Shown here: positions 24,414 to 32,824 of the stretch, in pieces
How the letters are laid out: each line of letters begins with the position of its first letter
How positions within the stretch are numbered: position 1 is the first letter of the stretch
Origin: Streptomyces sp. CB01635
GTDB lineage: Bacteria; Actinomycetota; Actinomycetes; Streptomycetales; Streptomycetaceae
Reading direction: 5' to 3'
Assembly: GCF_002803065.1 (NCBI RefSeq)
Contig: NZ_NNBL01000001.1
Location: 652,724 to 716,723 of the forward strand
DNA: 64,000 nt
Made by a program: the position numbers and the translations under genes
The notes under the pieces: generated by a model
The model's database searches: none
Seen by the model: the letters and a program-made list of their open reading frames with translations, nothing else
What the model was told of the DNA's origin: nothing

Positions 24414-26045
24414 ATGGGACATCTGGAAGCCGCGCACCTCGAGTACTACTTGCCGGACGGGCGGGCGCTGCTCGGTGATGTCTCCTTCCGGGTCGGGGAG
24501 GGCTCCGTGGTCGCCCTCGTGGGGCCGAACGGCGCGGGAAAGACGACGCTCCTCAAGCTGATCTCCGGCGAGCTGAAGCCGCACGGCGGCACCGTCACCG
24601 TCGGCGGAGGGCTCGGCGTCATGTCGCAGTTCGTCGGCTCGGTGCGCGACGAGACGACCGTGCGCGACCTGCTCGTGTCGGTCGCGACCCCGCGGATCAG
24701 GGAGGCGGCGAAGGCCGTCGACAAGGCCGAGCACCTGATCATGACCGTCGACGACGAGGCGGCGCAGCTCGAGTACGCGCAGGCCCTGTCCGACTGGGCC
24801 GAGGTGCGCGGCTACGAGGCCGAGACGGTCTGGGACATGTGCACCACGGCCGCCCTCGGCATCCCGTACGACACGGCCCAGTTCCGCGAGGTCCGCACGC
24901 TCTCCGGCGGCGAGCAGAAACGACTCGTCCTCGAAGCGCTGCTGCGCGGCACCGATGAGGTCCTCCTCCTCGACGAGCCGGACAACTATCTCGACGTGCC
25001 CGGTAAGCGCTGGCTGGAGGAGAAGCTGCGCGAGACCCGCAAGACGGTCCTGTTCGTCTCCCACGACCGGGAGCTGCTCGCCCGCTCCGCCGAGAAGATC
25101 GTCAGCGTCGAGCCGGGCCCCGCCGGCGCCGACGCCTGGGTGCACGGCGCCGGCTTCGCGACGTACCACGAGGCGCGGCGCGAGCGGTTCGCACGCTTCG
25201 AGGAGCTGCGCAGGCGCTGGGACGAGAAGCACGCCCAGCTGAAGAAGCTCGTCCTCAACCTGCGGCAGGCGGCCGCGGTCAGCCACGAGATGGCGTCCCG
25301 CTACGCGGCGGCGCAGACCCGCCTGCGCAAGTTCGAGGAGGCGGGACCCCCGCCGGAGCCGCCGCGCGAGCAGGACATCACCATGCGCCTGCACGGCGGC
25401 CGCACCGGGGTGCGGGCCATCACCTGCAAGGGCCTTGAGCTGACCGGCCTCATGCAACCGTTCGACCTGGAGGTCTTCTACGGCGAGCGGGTCGCGGTCC
25501 TCGGCTCGAACGGTTCGGGCAAGTCGCACTTCCTGCGCCTGCTGGCCGGGAACCCCGACGACACGGTCGCGCACACGGGGGAGTGGAGGCTCGGCGCGCG
25601 CGTCGTGCCCGGCCACTTCGCCCAGACCCACGCCCACCCCGAGCTCCAGGGCCGCACCCTGCTCGACATCCTCTGGCTCGACCACGCCAAGGACCGCGGC
25701 GCGGCGATGGGACGGCTGCGGCGCTACGAGCTGACGGCCCAGGCCGAGCAGAAGTTCGAGCGGCTCTCGGGCGGCCAGCAGGCCCGCTTCCAGATCCTGC
25801 TGCTCGAACTGGCCGGAGTGACGGCGCTCCTCCTCGACGAGCCGACGGACAACCTCGACCTGGAGTCCGCCGAGGCGCTCCAGGAGGGCCTGGAGGCGTT
25901 CGACGGCACCGTCCTCGCCGTCACGCACGACCGCTGGTTCGCGCGCTCCTTCGACCGCTACCTCGTCTTCGGCAGCGACGGCCGGCTGCGCGAGTCCGAC
26001 GAGCCAGTCTGGGACGAGCGCAGGGTGGAGCGGGCGCGGGGGTAA
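24414..26045 (+). CDS. ABC-F family ATPase (ribosome-associated type)
   Basis: 543 aa, two ABC cassettes and no membrane segment. Cassette 1: GPNGAGKTTLLKLI (Walker A), RTLSGGEQKRLVLEALLRG (signature), EVLLLDEPDNYLDVPGKRWL (Walker B). A charged linker follows (~245-315, ARFEELRRRWDEKHAQLKKL). Cassette 2: GSNGSGKSHFLRLLAGNP, FERLSGGQQARFQILLLELA and ALLLDEPTDNLDLESAEALQ. This is the ABC-F architecture: translation factors or antibiotic-resistance ribosome-protection proteins. Which of these it is cannot be told without phylogeny. It is divergent from the PAP2-kinase gene. Confidence 0.92.
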   Translation: MGHLEAAHLEYYLPDGRALLGDVSFRVGEGSVVALVGPNGAGKTTLLKLISGELKPHGGTVTVGGGLGVMSQFVGSVRDETTVRDLLVSVATPRIREAAKAVDKAEHLIMTVDDEAAQLEYAQALSDWAEVRGYEAETVWDMCTTAALGIPYDTAQFREVRTLSGGEQKRLVLEALLRGTDEVLLLDEPDNYLDVPGKRWLEEKLRETRKTVLFVSHDRELLARSAEKIVSVEPGPAGADAWVHGAGFATYHEARRERFARFEELRRRWDEKHAQLKKLVLNLRQAAAVSHEMASRYAAAQTRLRKFEEAGPPPEPPREQDITMRLHGGRTGVRAITCKGLELTGLMQPFDLEVFYGERVAVLGSNGSGKSHFLRLLAGNPDDTVAHTGEWRLGARVVPGHFAQTHAHPELQGRTLLDILWLDHAKDRGAAMGRLRRYELTAQAEQKFERLSGGQQARFQILLLELAGVTALLLDEPTDNLDLESAEALQEGLEAFDGTVLAVTHDRWFARSFDRYLVFGSDGRLRESDEPVWDERRVERARG

Positions 26046-26057
26046 CGGACGCGCGCG

Positions 26058-26095
26058 GGGTGACCGGCGCCGCCCCCGTCGGCGCCCCGTCACCC
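26058..26095 (+). terminator. hairpin terminator after the ABC-F gene
   Basis: GGGTGAC-c-GGCGCCG (26058-26072) pairs with CGGCGCC-cc-GTCACCC (26080-26095): 14 base pairs interrupted by a small internal bulge, 7-base loop, 12 bases after the stop. Confidence 0.8.
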
Positions 26096-26278
26096 ACTCG
26101 GCCCAGCTCCGCGCGACCCTCCCCTCGCCGCATTCCCACGTGCTCCCGCTCCCGGGGCGCGGCCACCGTCCCTCCCGTGCAGGCCGCGCGCGAGCGTGCG
26201 GCTCGGGAGAGGCTGGGGAGGGTATGAGGTGCCCATGAGGTCCCGGCAGTGCGGACTGGCAGCGCGTGGAGGTGGCAC

Positions 26279-27538
26279 ATGCGGGGGAACGACCACGGGA
26301 TCCTGGAGGGGCACGGGCCCGTCCGGTACGGGCCGCCGCTGCCGGACGACGGCCTTCCCGTCCTGCCCGAGCTGGCCGCCACGGCCGCCGCCGCGGACCC
26401 GGCAGCCCCGGAACCGCCCGGCGGCTCCCCCTCCCTCCTCGACGCCGCCTGCGGCTACTGGCAGCGCCGCGGACTCCCCACCGAACCGGGCGGCACCGCG
26501 GCCGCGCCCGGCGGCGTACCCCTGCTCCTCGCGCTGACCGCCGCGATCGGCGGCGACGTGCTGCTGCCCCGGCCCTGCCCGGCCTGGTGGGAGCCCCAGG
26601 CACGGCTCCTCGGCCGGTCCGTCTTCCACGTGGCGACGCCCGCCGAGTGCGGCGGCGTCCCCGATCCGTACGCCCTACTCGAAACCGCACGCCGCGTCCG
26701 CGCCGAGGGCGGCGACCCGCGGCTCCTCGTCCTGTCCGTCGCCGACGACCCGACCGGGACCGTGCCGCCGCCCGAGATCCTGCACGAGGCGGTCGAGGCC
26801 GCCGCGCAGGAGGGCCTGCACATCGTCAGCGACGAGACCTGGCGCGACACCCTGCACCACGACCCGGCCCGCGCCACCGTCCTGATCGGCCCCGCCGAGA
26901 TGCTGCCCGAGCACGTCACCGTCGTCACCGACCTCACCGGCGCCTACCTGCCGCCCGGCCTGCCCGCGGCCGTCGCCCGCTTCCCCGCCACCGCGCGCGG
27001 AGCCGCGCTGCGCGCCCGCGTCCTGGACATCCTCACCGCGCTCGGCGCGGTCCTCCCGGCCCCCGCCGCGGCGGCCGCGACGTACGCGCTCGGCGAGCCC
27101 GCCGGGATCACCGAGCGCCTGCGCGCCACGACCGCGCTCCACGCGCGCGTGGCCGCCGCCGTGCACCGCGCGGTGCTCCTCTCCGGCGGACTCGCCCGGC
27201 CGCCCGAAGCCGGCCGCCAGCTGTACGCGGACCTGGACCGGCTGCGCCCCGCGCTCGCCGCCCGCGGCGTCGGCGACGCCCAGGACCTGGAGGACCGACT
27301 CTCCGAGCGGCTCGGCATGCCCACCCCCGGCGGCCACCGCTTCGGCGACAACCTCGCCGCGCTGCGGGTACGCCTGTCCACCAGCCCCTTCCTCGGCTCA
27401 ACCCCGCAGGAGCGCATGACGTCTCTCACCGCGCCGGAACCTCTGGAATTGCCGCACGTACAGCGGGCGTTGAGCATGTTGGAATCGGCTCTCGACGATC
27501 TCAGGGCCGACGTCAAGGGATGGGAGAGTCCTCGATGA
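26279..27538 (+). CDS. aminotransferase class I/II-fold protein lacking the PLP lysine
   Basis: 419 aa from ATG 26279, five bases after GGAGGT. The fold-type I pattern is recognisable: large-domain start GGVPLLLALTAAIGGDVLLP, LVLSVADDPTGTVPPPEIL (the NPTG loop, with Asp for Asn), IVSDETWRD (the Asp that contacts the PLP ring), and a small domain with TPGGHRFGDN and ALRVRLSTSPFLG. At the Schiff-base segment, where SxSKxxxxxGxRxG is expected, the sequence is TDLTGAYLPPGLPAAVARFP with no lysine. The only lysine in the whole protein is near the C-terminus (~413). It therefore probably cannot work as a normal PLP aminotransferase. It overlaps the next gene by four bases (ATGA). Confidence 0.85.
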   Translation: MRGNDHGILEGHGPVRYGPPLPDDGLPVLPELAATAAAADPAAPEPPGGSPSLLDAACGYWQRRGLPTEPGGTAAAPGGVPLLLALTAAIGGDVLLPRPCPAWWEPQARLLGRSVFHVATPAECGGVPDPYALLETARRVRAEGGDPRLLVLSVADDPTGTVPPPEILHEAVEAAAQEGLHIVSDETWRDTLHHDPARATVLIGPAEMLPEHVTVVTDLTGAYLPPGLPAAVARFPATARGAALRARVLDILTALGAVLPAPAAAAATYALGEPAGITERLRATTALHARVAAAVHRAVLLSGGLARPPEAGRQLYADLDRLRPALAARGVGDAQDLEDRLSERLGMPTPGGHRFGDNLAALRVRLSTSPFLGSTPQERMTSLTAPEPLELPHVQRALSMLESALDDLRADVKGWESPR

Positions 27539-28560
27539 CGCAGCAGTCCGAGTCGACGGCACAGCGAGCTGATGCCCCCGCGTCCTTCCTACCCCCCGCC
27601 GAGCCGAAGCCGCTCGGCGGGGGACGTATGTGGCCCAAGTCGTTCGCCGACCGCCTGACGGCGCCGCTGCCCGGACTGCGCGCCTTCGCCCGGTTCGCCA
27701 GGGAGGGCGCGCTGCGTCCGCCGCCGGACGCCCTGCACGAGATCGCCGCCCTGCCGTTCGAGCCGGGACCGCTGCCGACCGTGGACGCCCGTACCGTCGC
27801 CGTCAGCTGGGCGGGGCACGCCAGTTGGGTGCTGCGCATAGGCGGCCTCACCGTGCTCACCGACCCGGTCTGGTCCCGCAAGATCCTCGGCACCCCGGCC
27901 CGCGTCACCCCGCCCGGCATCGCCTGGAGCGCCCTGTCGCCCGTCGACGCCGTCGTCATCAGCCACAACCACTACGACCACCTGGACGCCCCCACCCTCA
28001 AAAGGCTCCCGAGGGACACACCCGTGTTCGTCCCCGCCGGACTCGGCCGCTGGTTCACCCGCCGCCGCTTCACCCGCGTCACGGAGCTCGACTGGTGGGA
28101 GGCGGCGGAACTGGACGGCGTGCGCTTCGACTTCGTCCCGGCGCATCACTGGTCCAAGCGCAGCCTCATCGACACCTGCCGCACACTGTGGGGCGGTTGG
28201 GTCCTCACCGACCTGGAGGGACAGCGGGTCTACTTCGCGGGGGACACCGGATACGGCCACTGGTTCTCGGAGATCGGCAGCCGCTACCCCGGCATCGACC
28301 TGGCGCTCCTGCCCATCGGCGCCTACGAGCCGCGCTGGTGGCTGAAGGACGTCCACTGCGATCCGGAGGATGCGGTGCAGGCCGCGCAGGACGTGGGCGC
28401 GCGCCGTATGGCGCCCATGCACTGGGCCACGTTCCTGCTCTCGGCCGAGCCGGTCCTCGAACCCCTCACGCGCGTACGGGCCGCCTGGCAGAAGGCGGGA
28501 CTTGCGCGCAAGGACCTGTGGGACCTGCCGGTCGGCGCCTCACGCGTGCTGACCGTCTGA
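27535..28560 (+). CDS. metallo-beta-lactamase-fold hydrolase (UlaG/NAPE-PLD-like)
   Basis: 341 aa, ATG in a 4-base overlap with the upstream aminotransferase-like gene. The zinc-site sequence VVISHNHYDHLDAPTLKRLP (HxHxDH), the later His in FDFVPAHHWSKRSLIDTCRT, the bridging Asp in VYFAGDTGYGHWFSEIG, and APMHWATFLLSAEP match L-ascorbate-6-P lactonase / N-acylphosphatidylethanolamine phospholipase D-type MBL proteins. The WSK/R and GHWFxEIG patterns favour the NAPE-PLD-like subgroup. It has no signal peptide. Substrate unknown; its fixed pairing with the lysine-less aminotransferase-like protein suggests a joint role. Confidence 0.9.
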   Translation: MTQQSESTAQRADAPASFLPPAEPKPLGGGRMWPKSFADRLTAPLPGLRAFARFAREGALRPPPDALHEIAALPFEPGPLPTVDARTVAVSWAGHASWVLRIGGLTVLTDPVWSRKILGTPARVTPPGIAWSALSPVDAVVISHNHYDHLDAPTLKRLPRDTPVFVPAGLGRWFTRRRFTRVTELDWWEAAELDGVRFDFVPAHHWSKRSLIDTCRTLWGGWVLTDLEGQRVYFAGDTGYGHWFSEIGSRYPGIDLALLPIGAYEPRWWLKDVHCDPEDAVQAAQDVGARRMAPMHWATFLLSAEPVLEPLTRVRAAWQKAGLARKDLWDLPVGASRVLTV

Positions 28561-29202
28561 GCGGCCCCCGCGCGCCCGCCGCCACACGGCGGGCGCCGCG
28601 CTGATCACCAGCGTGAGGCCCACCGCCGCCACGACGCCCTCCCACGGCTCACTGAACAGGGAGCCGCCGAGGATGCCGATGAGCTGATACGTCACGGCCC
28701 AGGCCAGGCACGCCGGGACGTCCCCGCGCGCGAACTGCCGCAGCGGCATCCTCGCCATCAGGCACGCCAGCATCACGGGGATGCGCCCGGCGGGCACGAG
28801 CCGGGACAGGACGAGCACCATCACCCCGTGGTCGGCGAGTTTGTCCTGCGCCTGCGCGAGCCGCTCCTCGGGCGCCCGGTCGCGGATCGCGGCCAGCCAC
28901 TTCGACCCGTTCCTCGAATCCATGCCGCGCTGCCCCAGCCAGTACAGCGCGACATCGCCGAGGAACGCGGCGAACGCGGAGACACCGAACACCAGGAGCA
29001 GTGAGAACGGCGCCGTCTGATGGAAGGCGACCACGGCCGCCGAGCTGACGAGCGCCCCCGTGGGGATGACCGGCACGAGCGCCCCGATCATGATCAGCAG
29101 GAACAGCGACGGGTATCCGACCGCCTGTTGGGTGGACTCCGGCGGCGCGTGTGTCACCGCGGCGGCGAGCAGCTCGTGGCCCGCGCCACTGACCGGATTC
29201 AC
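28540..29202 (-). CDS. DedA/SNARE-associated family membrane protein
   Basis: 220 aa, GTG start at 29202 within a GTGA overlap with the upstream MBL gene. Four to five TM segments and the VTT/DedA pattern: an early reentrant segment PVIPTGALVSSAA, FAAFLGDVALYWLGQRG (conserved GD...Y..G), and VLSRLVPAGRIPVMLACLM (the R-x-x-P-x-x-R signature). DedA proteins are proposed lipid (undecaprenyl-phosphate or phospholipid) flippases needed for envelope homeostasis. Its 3' end overlaps the convergent MBL gene by 21 bases. Confidence 0.9.
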   Translation of the reverse strand: MNPVSGAGHELLAAAVTHAPPESTQQAVGYPSLFLLIMIGALVPVIPTGALVSSAAVVAFHQTAPFSLLLVFGVSAFAAFLGDVALYWLGQRGMDSRNGSKWLAAIRDRAPEERLAQAQDKLADHGVMVLVLSRLVPAGRIPVMLACLMARMPLRQFARGDVPACLAWAVTYQLIGILGGSLFSEPWEGVVAAVGLTLVISAAPAVWRRARGGRSDGQHA

Positions 29203-29972
29203 CTGGCGACCTCCGGCCGCACACTCTCGCCGTGACCGAGCAGATGCACCGTCACCTCGGGCGCCAGCTGGGCGGAGCGCCGCACGAACTCCTCGCCCGG
29301 CGCGTGGAATTCATGCGGTCGCACCGCGTCCATGCCGATCGGCCAGTACGTCCCGTAGTGCACCGGCACGGCGCTGCGCGGCGCGATCCGGGCGAGCGCC
29401 TCGGCGGCGCGGCCCGCGTCCAGATGGTGCGGCCCGAGACAGGGCCCCCACCCCCCGACCGGCAGGAGCGCCACATCCACCTCGCCCACCGCCTCCGCCA
29501 TGGAGTCGAAGAGCCCGGTGTCGCCCGCGAAGTAGGTACGGGCCTCGCCGCTCACCACGAACCCGAGCGCGGGGGAGCGGTGCGGCCCCACCGGGATGCG
29601 CCGCCCGTCGTGCGACGCGGGCACGGCGCGTACGACGAGGTCGCCCACCTCCACGCGGGTACCCGGCTCGACCTCCGTGAGCCGCAGATGCGTGAGCCTG
29701 CGCAGGCCGGGCACCGCGCGCCGGGCGCCTCGCGGGAGCAGGACCCGGGTGCCGGGCGCGAGCCGGGCCAGGGACGGGACGTGCAGATGGTCGGCGTGCA
29801 GATGAGAGACGAGCGCGACGTCGGCGACGGCGGCCTCGGGCGGTGGGGGCGCCCCGCGGCGCCGGCGCAGATGGGCGAGGCGGCGCGTGAAGAGCGGGTC
29901 GGTCAGCACGCGGATCCCCGAGTCCTCGACCGTGCAGGTGGCGTGACCCCACCAGGTGATCTCCACCGGCAC
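29199..29972 (-). CDS. metallo-beta-lactamase-fold hydrolase
   Basis: 257 aa from GTG 29972, after a GGAGGTCCTGGAG ribosome site. Metal motifs: VALVSHLHADHLHVPSLARL (HxHxDH), VRAVPASHDGRR, the bridging Asp in YFAGDTGLFDSM, and PVHYGTYWPIGMD (last His). This is the UlaG-like MBL group. It is cotranscribed with the DedA gene through a 4-base overlap. Substrate unknown; the pairing with a membrane lipid-handling protein allows, but does not prove, a role with a membrane-derived phosphoester or lactone. Confidence 0.9.
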   Translation of the reverse strand: MPVEITWWGHATCTVEDSGIRVLTDPLFTRRLAHLRRRRGAPPPPEAAVADVALVSHLHADHLHVPSLARLAPGTRVLLPRGARRAVPGLRRLTHLRLTEVEPGTRVEVGDLVVRAVPASHDGRRIPVGPHRSPALGFVVSGEARTYFAGDTGLFDSMAEAVGEVDVALLPVGGWGPCLGPHHLDAGRAAEALARIAPRSAVPVHYGTYWPIGMDAVRPHEFHAPGEEFVRRSAQLAPEVTVHLLGHGESVRPEVAR

Positions 29973-30054
29973 CTCCAGGACCTCCTCCGTGCGACTCCCC
30001 CGAGCCTACGGGCAGGAGTAGGGTCGTCGGGAAACCGGAGGTGAGGGGGACACC

Positions 30055-30486
30055 ATGGGTGAAACGGCGGGAGAGACCGCGGCCGGCGCGGTCCGCGTCA
30101 CGGCGATCGCCAGCCTGACGCCGCTGGAGGAGCTGGACGCCGACCCCTTCCTCGTGGACTCGCGCGGCCAGCACGCGATGTGCGCCCGCTGGGCCGCCGA
30201 CCGGGGCTACGTCGTGACCAGAGAACTCCTCGTCCACTCACTGCGCTCCGACCACGACGTGCTGTGGGCGGACGTCGACGCGGGCCTCGTCGACCTGTTC
30301 GTCGCCCCGAGCGACCGGGTCCTGCGGGCCGCGCTGCGCTCGGTCGACGAGTTCACGGCCGAGTGCGAGCGCCGCGGTGTCCGCCTGGAGACCGCGGGCC
30401 TCGCCGAGCCGTCGTACAACGCGGAGATGAAGAAGCGCGTCCACCGGCGGATGTCGATGCCGACGGCCGGTTACGACGGCTGCTGA
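30055..30486 (+). CDS. conserved hypothetical protein
   Basis: 143 aa, ATG 30055 with GGAGGTGAGGGGG upstream. Recognisable blocks: VTAIASLTPLEELDADPFLV, QHAMCARWAADRGYVVTREL, VDAGLVDLFVAPSDRVL and ECERRGVRLETAGLAEP, ending RRMSMPTAGYDGC. This block pattern recurs in Streptomyces proteins of unknown role; the ARWAADRGYVVTRE segment faintly recalls the N-terminal fold of serine recombinases, but no catalytic serine context is visible. No signal peptide or TM segment. I do not assign a function. Confidence 0.8.
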   Translation: MGETAGETAAGAVRVTAIASLTPLEELDADPFLVDSRGQHAMCARWAADRGYVVTRELLVHSLRSDHDVLWADVDAGLVDLFVAPSDRVLRAALRSVDEFTAECERRGVRLETAGLAEPSYNAEMKKRVHRRMSMPTAGYDGC

Positions 30487-30623
30487 GCCGGCACCGCGGT
30501 CGTCCCGCGCCGCCCCGCGCCGGGCACCTGTGTTCGCAGTCAGGGGAGAACCCGGACGTATCGCGCTCATATGACACGCTTGGCGCGGGGTCGACGACGT
30601 GACGACGAGAGGGTGAGCGAGGC

Positions 30624-32738
30624 GTGGGCGAGGGGCGTTGGCGGCGGTTCGCCAGCATGTGCTGGCGGTCGATCGCGGTGTGGGCGGTCAGCACCGTCAC
30701 GATGCTCGTGCTCGCCGGGATCCTGCCGGACTTCAAGCTCCAGTCGGACAACGGCGACAGTGCCACCCGCATCGGCGTCACGGCCGCGCTCGGCGCGGGG
30801 GCCTTCGCCGTCCTGTCCGTGCTGGTGTGGCCGCTTCTCGTGCGCGCTCTGCTCCTGGTGCCCGCGCTCGTCCTCGGCCTCGTCGTCTTCTTCCTCAACG
30901 GCGGACTGCTGCTCTTCGCCCTGGCCATCGTCCCCGACGGCCGGGGCGAGGCGAACCCCGAGACCGCCGTCGTGGTCGCCGCCGTGATGTCCGCGGTGGC
31001 GTCCGCCACCGGGGGAGCCCTCGCCGTACGCGACGACGACGCCTACCGCCGCCGCCTGTACCGCCTCGCCGACCGGCGTCGCCGCAGGGGGAGCGCCGGA
31101 GCGGGACCGTCCACCCCCGGCACCGTCTTCCTCCAGCTCGACGGCGTCGGCCACGACGTTCTGCGCGACGCCGTGAACCAGGACGTGATGCCCACCGTCG
31201 GCGCCTGGCTCGGCGCCGGCACCCACCGCCTCACGCCCTGGCGCACCGACTGGTCCAGCCAGACGGGCGCCAGCCAGCTCGGCATCCTGCACGGCAGCAA
31301 CTACGACGTGCCCGCGTTCCGCTGGTACGAGAAGGACACCCGCGAGGTCCAGGTCTCCAACCGGCCCACCAGCGCCGCCGAACTCCAGCGCCGCGCCATC
31401 GAGCACACCGGCGACGGCGGCCTGCTCACCCTGGACGGCGCCAGCCGCGGCAACCTCTTCAGCGGAGGCGCCGAACAGGTCGCCCTCGTGCTGTCCGTCG
31501 CGGCCCGCCGCGGCAAGGAGAACCGCTCGCGCGCCGGCTACTTCGCGTACTTCAGCGACCCGGCGAACGCCGTGCGCACCGCCCTGTCCTTCGTCGCCGA
31601 GGTCGGCCGCGAGATCGGCCAGTCCACCCGGGCCCGCCTGACCCGGCAGCGCCCCCGCGTCGGCCGCGGCGGGCTCTACCCGTTCATCCGCGCCTTCGCG
31701 ACCGTCGTGGAGCGGGACGTCGTCGTCGCCGCGGTCATCGGCGACATGCTCGCGGGCCGCAGCGCGGTCTACGCGGACCTCGTCGCGTACGACGAGGTCG
31801 CCCACCACTCCGGGCCGGTCAGCCGCGACGCCGAGAAGGTCCTCACACGCCTCGACCGCTCCCTCGCGCTGATCGCGAAGGTCGCCGAGCACGCCCCGCG
31901 CCGGTACCGGATCGTCGTCCTGTCCGACCACGGGCAGAGCCCCGGCGAGACGTTCCGCGCCCGCTACGGGCTCGGCCTCCAGGACCTCGTCCGGGCGGGC
32001 TGCGGCCTGCCCGTGCCGCGCCGGGCCCGGCGCACATACAGCGGCGCCGAGGCCCGATCCGCCGTCAGGGCGGCGCTGCGCCGGCCCGTCGAGGAGGGCG
32101 GCGAGAAGGACCGCCCCGCGTCGCGCCGCTCCGAGCCGATCGTCCTCGCCTCCGGCAACCTCGGCCTGGTCTCCTTTCCCGACGTGCCGCACCGCATGAG
32201 CAAGGAGGAGATCGACGCCCGCCACCCGGCGCTCCTGACGACCCTCGCCAACCACCCCGGCATCGGCTTCCTGCTGGTGCGCAGCGAGGAGCACGGCGCC
32301 GTCGTCCTCGGCGCGCGCGGCGCCGAGATCCCCCTGGCCGACCTCGACGACCGCCCCGGGCCCCTGGCCGACTTCGGCGTGCACGCCGCCGACGCCGTCC
32401 GCCGCACCGACTCCTTCCCCCACACCGCCGACATCATGGTGAACTCCTGGTACGACCCGGCCGAGGGCGAAGTGCTTGCCTTCGAGGAGCAGATCGGCTC
32501 CCACGGAGGCCTCGGCGGCGCCCAGGGACACGCGTTCCTGCTCGCCCCGGAGGCCTTCTCGCCGCCGGTCGCCGAGGGCGCCGAACTGGTGGGCGCCCAG
32601 CAGGTCCACCACGTGCTCCGCCGCTGGCTGCGCGAGGGCTGCGGCCCTCAGGTCCCGCTGGACAAATCGCGGCACGAGCCCGCCCCAGACGCATCATTTA
32701 CGGTCGCGACGGTCACTCCACAGGACAAATCGTCCTGA
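30624..32738 (+). CDS. membrane protein: holin-like TM region fused to alkaline-phosphatase-superfamily phosphodiesterase
   Basis: 704 aa, GTG start at 30624. The first ~130 residues form four TM segments (SIAVWAVSTVTMLVLAGILP, VTAALGAGAFAVLSVLVWPL, LLVPALVLGLVVFFLNGGLL, VVVAAVMSAVASATGGALAV), similar to phage-holin/YvlD-like four-TM modules. The rest is a type I phosphodiesterase / nucleotide-pyrophosphatase-like domain: FLQLDGVGHDVL (metal Asp), QTGASQLGILHGSN (nucleophile region), VYADLVAYDEVAHHSGPVS (second metal Asp and His), RIVVLSDHGQSPG (DH pair) and a C-terminal NSWYDPAEGEV. It likely hydrolyses a phosphoester at the membrane surface; substrate unknown. The same fusion is seen in other actinomycetes. 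Confidence 0.88.
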   Translation: MGEGRWRRFASMCWRSIAVWAVSTVTMLVLAGILPDFKLQSDNGDSATRIGVTAALGAGAFAVLSVLVWPLLVRALLLVPALVLGLVVFFLNGGLLLFALAIVPDGRGEANPETAVVVAAVMSAVASATGGALAVRDDDAYRRRLYRLADRRRRRGSAGAGPSTPGTVFLQLDGVGHDVLRDAVNQDVMPTVGAWLGAGTHRLTPWRTDWSSQTGASQLGILHGSNYDVPAFRWYEKDTREVQVSNRPTSAAELQRRAIEHTGDGGLLTLDGASRGNLFSGGAEQVALVLSVAARRGKENRSRAGYFAYFSDPANAVRTALSFVAEVGREIGQSTRARLTRQRPRVGRGGLYPFIRAFATVVERDVVVAAVIGDMLAGRSAVYADLVAYDEVAHHSGPVSRDAEKVLTRLDRSLALIAKVAEHAPRRYRIVVLSDHGQSPGETFRARYGLGLQDLVRAGCGLPVPRRARRTYSGAEARSAVRAALRRPVEEGGEKDRPASRRSEPIVLASGNLGLVSFPDVPHRMSKEEIDARHPALLTTLANHPGIGFLLVRSEEHGAVVLGARGAEIPLADLDDRPGPLADFGVHAADAVRRTDSFPHTADIMVNSWYDPAEGEVLAFEEQIGSHGGLGGAQGHAFLLAPEAFSPPVAEGAELVGAQQVHHVLRRWLREGCGPQVPLDKSRHEPAPDASFTVATVTPQDKSS

Positions 32739-32824
32739 TTTTGAACGATGTGTGCCGGGGACCGACCATGGGACGTCGCCCGGCGATCCCGGTCGGCGCC
32801 CGCACGAGAGAGGCGCACCACCCC

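Noticed and set aside
30055..30486. Serine recombinase
   Set aside because: The resemblance to a resolvase N-terminus is faint, the catalytic serine/arginine pattern is absent, and there is no DNA-binding domain.
30567..32675. 702-codon reverse-strand frame, and a similar one at 32648-34285
   Set aside because: Both are antisense to clear membrane-protein genes and show only Ala/Gly/Glu/Arg-rich sequence.
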